Assembly: GCA_033030425.1 (NCBI GenBank)
Contig: JAUFSD010000012.1
Coordinates: forward strand, 682,001-746,000
DNA: 64,000 bases
Direction: 5' to 3'
Source of the DNA: Verpa conica
Taxonomy: Eukaryota; Ascomycota; Pezizomycetes; Pezizales; Morchellaceae
Below the pieces are notes generated by a model. That model did not search any database and was not told the origin of the DNA. It was given only the letters and a program-made list of their open reading frames with translations. Position numbers and translations under genes: made by a program. This document shows, in pieces, positions 59,663-64,000 of this stretch. How positions within the stretch are numbered: the stretch's first letter is position 1; the number at the start of each line of letters is the position of its first letter.

Positions 59663-61388
59663 ATGGAGTGGCGGAAACTACCCGTACCACTGAGCGAACT
59701 ATGTCTTTCCAGTGTTCTCCGCTGTGGCCAGTCCTTTAGGTAAACCTCGTCCCGTTTGAGTACCTAAACGTACTGAGATACCTGCTTCATAGGAAGATAT
59801 GCTGACCGCGGCTGTAAGCTATACACAGATGGAAATCTTCTGGGCATGATGAATGGTATGATACGCATCAACTAGTATTCCCCAGGACATGACTTTAATC
59901 TACTTTGTAGGTCTTGTGCACTGAGTGGTCGCATCCTGTCCCTCCGACAAGATCCTACACACCTCTACTACCGTGCGATATTCCCTCGGTCCTTAACAAA
60001 GAAGGAAAATAGTGCTTTGGAAAATACTGTGGACTTAATCCAAGATTACTTCAACCTTTCGATCAACCTTACCGAGTTATATGAGAAATGGTCATCTCGT
60101 GATCCGCACTTTAAAAGAAAAGCCCCTAGCTTCACTGGCATTCGCATGCTGCGGCAGGACCCATGGGAAAACCTCATCAGTTTCATATGCTCCTCGAATA
60201 ACAATATCAGCCGGATAGGACAAATGGTAAATCTGCCTCCTTTTATTTTCCCCTATCAAATAAATTATACACAAATATTGACATTACGCGTTATTGGAGG
60301 TTGAAAATCTCTGCATAAATTTCGGGACAAAGCTTGGTGAACTCGGCGAAACTTCATACTATGACTTTCCAATCCCCTCCATGCTCACCTTACCAGGTAT
60401 CGAAGAGAAGCTTCGTGCCATGGGTTTCGGCTATAGGGCCAAATATATCCACCAGACAGCCCTGATGGTAGTGAATGCTCGCCCAGTGGGCTGGTTGGAT
60501 GGGCTAAGGAAAGTGCCTTATAAGGACGCCCATGAAGCATTACTGGAGTTGCAAGGGGTGGGGCCGAAAGTCGCGGATTGTGTTTGTTTGATGAGTTTAG
60601 ACAAGACAGAGTCTGTACCTGTCGATACACATGGTATGCCAAATCTTAACTGATAAGAATACTGGGTTCCTATGGCTAGAGGGTGAACTCTCAACTGATA
60701 TTTCTTGGGTAATTAAATAGTATGGCAAATAGCTATGAGGGATTACAAATTTGGAAAAGGAAAGCATAAAAGCCTAACTAAAGCGACTTATATTGCGATT
60801 GGTGATCACTTCAGGGAGCTGTGGGGCAATGAAGCTGGTTGGGCTCATTCTGTTAGTACAACAATGCAGATTATTGGAGACCAATATAGGCCTGAAACTT
60901 ACTTATCATGACCTTAGGTACTCTTTGCAGCCGATCTGAAGGCATTTTCGGACAAGGAAGTCAATGTTGAGAAATCTGCCACCAAAAACACAACTATAAT
61001 AGTGAAGAAAAAAGCAAAAGTAGAGGCCAATAACAAAAGCGAAGATGAAATCGAAGTTAAAGCCGGCGCTGATACAAAAACTACTGCGGCTATGAAGAAA
61101 GAGTCAGGAATAGTGAAAATAGAAGCTAATCAGGATGAGAGTACAATGAGCCAGTCAATCGATACTACAATCCCCAATACCGCCAAGAAGAGAGGGAGGA
61201 AGGCAAAAGCAGAGATCGAGGAAGAGAGCCTGAAAGTTAATGCGAAGCTCGGAGAAGGCAAGAAGGTGATCGTAAAGGAGGAAAGGGGCTTGAAGAGGAT
61301 CTTAAAAATTGAAGAGGGCTTAAACTCGAGACTAGAGGACTCTGGCTTGACTATGGCTGATAGGATCAAGAGACGGAAAAGGCGGTAG
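59663..61388 (+). CDS. OGG1: 8-oxoguanine DNA glycosylase with long basic C-terminal extension
   Basis: Bifunctional DNA glycosylase/AP lyase removing 8-oxoguanine opposite cytosine; nuclear and often mitochondrial. Exons 59663-59739, 59829-59855 (27 nt), 59911-60226, 60300-60633, 60721-60851 and 60918-61388 give 451 residues. The start MEWRKLPVPLSELCLSSVL leads to GQSFRWKSSG, reconstituted over two introns. The helix-hairpin-helix-GPD core has FICSSNNNISRI, LPGIEEKLRAMGFGYRAKYI, and GVGPKVADC with the catalytic lysine K230; catalytic aspartate D249 lies in VPVDTHVWQIA. From about residue 310 on, a Lys/Glu-rich tail of roughly 140 residues follows, including KKRGRKAKAE and ending IKRRKRR. The core is intact, so the gene should be functional. 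Confidence 0.95.
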
Positions 61389-64000
61389 TAGAAACAGGAG
61401 AATTTGATCTCTGAACTAGACATTTATGGTATCACAAGTTATTTCTTTCCAAAATCCAAGCTTCATATATACATGTAGAGTTTTTTGATCCCTCAGCTCG
61501 GTTTCTTTATACGATTTACTTAATTTTCATAGTCTTGCACAAATTATATTATATACTTATAGTGAAATTAATTACAGATATCTTTTTACAGTCTATATAA
61601 TCTTGACCTCAAAGCTCCGGGCTTTGTAACTTGTCTTATTCTTATTAATTAATACTGCGTACGTACATGTAGTAATCAATGATTATTGAGGGATAAGGCT
61701 GAATTAATTATACAGTATAGCCTATAGCTATATATATAATTCCACTCCATTAAGTAAAAACCCATCCCTACGAACCAAATATCCAGGGTTTTGAGGAAGC
61801 CACAGCTAGAGGATACAAAACTGGCCAGCTTTACTAAATTATATTTCAGGGATACGGAGAGACTGGAGTTCTAGTAGATATTTTTAATTTACTATATATA
61901 ATTAATTCTACATATAGACATGCGCATGTTTTGCCTTGCATGTTCTACCTAAAGGTTAAAACTTAATATATATATAACTATGGCCAAGGACGGTATTGTA
62001 GCTACATATAGCTATGCTAAGCAAAAGCCTCATATTTGCTCATTACTCGGACATGTATAGTCGCACAATCGCTCATACCTCAGGACGCTTAGAAGAGGTC
62101 CAGCAGAAACTTATACAGTTTAAAATTACAAGCCATTAGAACCTAGGTGATTCTCGACTCCTTCTGTAGAGTTCTATCCTAGTCCCCATACAATTATCGA
62201 CCCGCATAGAGGGAGAGAGAGAATGAATGAATGAATGAATTTGTCATTTAAGTACATGCAGAGGGAGAGAGAGATCTAGCTACTTTATTAAAAGATATGT
62301 ATCAAACTGACATGAAAGCCTTTATCAGCCTCTTCCCATATAAAATTAAACTTACAAGAAACACCAGGGGTATTTTAATTATCTCTTACCTTTTATCTTA
62401 GACTATTCGACTAGACAGCTGCCTCGTATGTTGCTATAAATTAGGGCTATTTTTGGGTTAGGATCGACGTATCACAAGTCACCACTCCGCTTTCCAGACT
62501 GCCCACTCCACCTGGCGGAAATTGTCTAAAGAATCTCTATGGTACTCTCGGTGGCGATTAATGACAACAAGCAACCATAATTGTCGCCCCAAATACTCCT
62601 AATTGGCTGGAATTTGTTCCGCATAAATATCACAGCCCCGTCCTATAACCAGGACACCCCAATGATACGGCAGGTATACTCTCGAATCATTAGAAGTGTT
62701 GATGAGGCATAAGTAGGTTGTTGAAAATTTCAAGCTTATTTACAATATATACTCATGCAGCCGAATTGATTGAACCTGTCAATATTGCTTTCCCGACCCT
62801 GTATCTAGGCAGCTTGGTAGTATTCTAGACGGTCAACTAAGGTCTCTGGCCAGTTAGAACATGTCCTTTTGTAGTTCACAGACTCATTCTCTTCTCTGGG
62901 TGCGCGGCTTCAATTCGGCCACATGAGTATATTGCGCGTAACTTTCTCGGATTCGTCTTCAGAAGGCTGTGTAAAGGTACTGAAGGGTCCTGGGGCACAC
63001 GAGTTTTCTTGTATCTTGTTGTTTTACCCAGCTTACGTAGCAGTACCAAGGGGTCTGTTTGGCTATTTATAATTTTGCGCCGAGACCCAGTTCTCCGATC
63101 CTTGGGGGACTAATCTTACTGCACGTACGGCGAACGGTAAAAGCCCTAGATGATACAGCGAATGTAGATCAGTATATAGAGTACATATATGTAGCTGGCC
63201 TCTCTTCGTGGGCTCTCTAATCCGGATATCCTAGGGCGATTGATAGATTATACATGGATATATGTGGCGTATGTTTTATGGCTAGTAGCTGTATGCGTAC
63301 AGTATTCAGCTTCACGATGAGTGACTAGAGGTTGATCATCCACAAGGTAGGTATAGCATGGAATAACCCGGGTAGATTTGACATGGGGTAGCTTGCCCGA
63401 TAGGAGCAGCAAATTTCCTGTTAGGCTGAACGGCGGTTTGGGACTGGCTGGTGAAACGGTATTACTCGACGTAGTCTGGGCATGCAAGGGCTAGCACACC
63501 TGGAAAGGTACGCGAGGAGCCAACAGGGGGCCATTGCCTGGCAGGGAACCTGGAAAGAGAAAGGGGCGACTTTTCCTGTTCATTCACCTTCAAGAAAGAA
63601 GTCAGCGATACGCAGGAACAAGAATAAGCAGGAGGTAACCCAGGCCTAGAAGAGAAAGGCTTCACATTCGTCTGAGGCAGGAGCCGTGTAGAGTTACATA
63701 TCGACGTCTTGGGTGCGTTCACTTTTCTTCTGCAATTTGTTCCCCTCCCCGTTCCGCCAACAGCATCGTCATCGTCTTCTCTCGCGTTTTTTGCTATTTT
63801 CTCTCGTTTTTGCGGTCGTCTGTTTGATCGCCTGCCCGCTTCCTTCTTTCCTTTCTCGAACGGCCTGGAGTTGTTTGCTTTTCCGTTTGCTTTTCCTTTT
63901 TTCCCTTTCCATATCATCTACGGTTCGCTACACCAAATAAAAAAAGAAAATACCCCTGTGGCCAGCCACGCATTCACTGAGACTACCTTGGTTGCTCGCC
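61389..64000. other. intergenic region, right edge
   Basis: AT-rich and without a supported gene up to about 63,450; it contains the small insertion at 62223-62259. From about 63,710 to 63,910 the plus strand is strongly pyrimidine-rich, like fungal leaders elsewhere in the window, so a gene transcribed rightwards may start beyond the edge. A 151-residue minus-strand frame at 63462-63917 mirrors this tract and looks spurious. Confidence 0.5.
62223..62259 (-). mobile_element. 37-bp insertion with (TTCA)n-type tail and 15-bp target duplication
   Basis: Exact repeats AGAGGGAGAGAGAGA at 62208-62222 and 62260-62274 bracket four to five GAAT units and TTTGTCATTTAAGTACATGC. The unit matches the nested insertion at 14208-14237, whose flanking repeat is unrelated. 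Confidence 0.65.

Noticed and set aside
63462..63917. 151-residue Lys/Arg-rich minus-strand frame
   Set aside because: It is the complement of a pyrimidine-rich tract; the Lys/Arg/Gly richness follows from base composition.

Overview
The window looks like nuclear DNA of a filamentous ascomycete (Pezizomycotina). The genes carry many short introns, mostly about 49-90 bp, with GT..AG ends and CTAAC/CTGAC-like branch points. Several families are typical of filamentous ascomycetes: Lcl3 nuclease, Mph1, Cwf19, a fungal vezatin-domain protein, a Frizzled-like 7TM receptor and fumarate reductase fused to cytochrome b5. Gene density is low (18 genes in 64 kb), with AT-rich gaps of up to 6 kb holding small transposon remnants. 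This would suit a transposon-rich lineage such as Pezizomycetes, but that placement is an inference.

Layout. 1-12.4 kb: 3' part of a fumarate reductase/cytochrome b5 gene (+), MPH1 helicase (-), a GPI-anchored Cys/Ser-Thr-rich protein (+), SUMO (+) and methylthioribulose-1-phosphate dehydratase MDE1 (-). 12.4-15.4 kb: a nest of inverted-repeat elements and a nested pair of very short retro-insertions. 15.4-17.3 kb: calnexin (+). 17.3-23.4 kb: gene desert with foldback elements. 23.4-31 kb, the densest part: mitochondrial adenylate kinase ADK2 (+), LCL3 (+), BCP1 (-) divergent from mitochondrial ribosomal protein bL21m (+), and SOF1 (+). 31-32.5 kb: two MITEs. 32.8-38.4 kb: CWF19 (-) and a vezatin-like membrane protein (-). 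40.4-41.3 kb: an unnamed TPR-like protein (+). 41.3-46.1 kb: desert. 46.1-48.7 kb: BUB2 (-) divergent from EAF6 (+). 48.7-51.8 kb: retro-insertions, a MITE and a diverged tandem repeat. 51.8-53.8 kb: 7TM receptor (-). 53.8-59.7 kb: desert with two MITEs. 59.7-61.4 kb: OGG1 (+). 61.4-64 kb: non-coding, ending in a pyrimidine-rich stretch that may be the 5' flank of a gene to the right.

The genes are housekeeping functions with no shared pathway. They cover DNA repair (MPH1, OGG1), ribosome biogenesis and nuclear export (SOF1, BCP1), splicing (CWF19), mitochondrial function (ADK2, bL21m, probably LCL3), ER folding (calnexin), methionine salvage (MDE1), mitotic exit (BUB2), chromatin (EAF6) and signalling (SUMO, receptor). 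Splice models were built by eye from splice signals, reading frame and remembered family similarity; exon lengths sum to whole codons in every complete model.

No biosynthetic cluster, CRISPR, rRNA or convincing tRNA was seen. The least expected structure is a set of very short (30-85 bp) insertions, each flanked by an 11-16 bp exact direct repeat, which look like ends of non-LTR retroelements, one nested in another. Alongside them are at least six TA-flanked inverted-repeat elements whose arms differ mainly by transitions.
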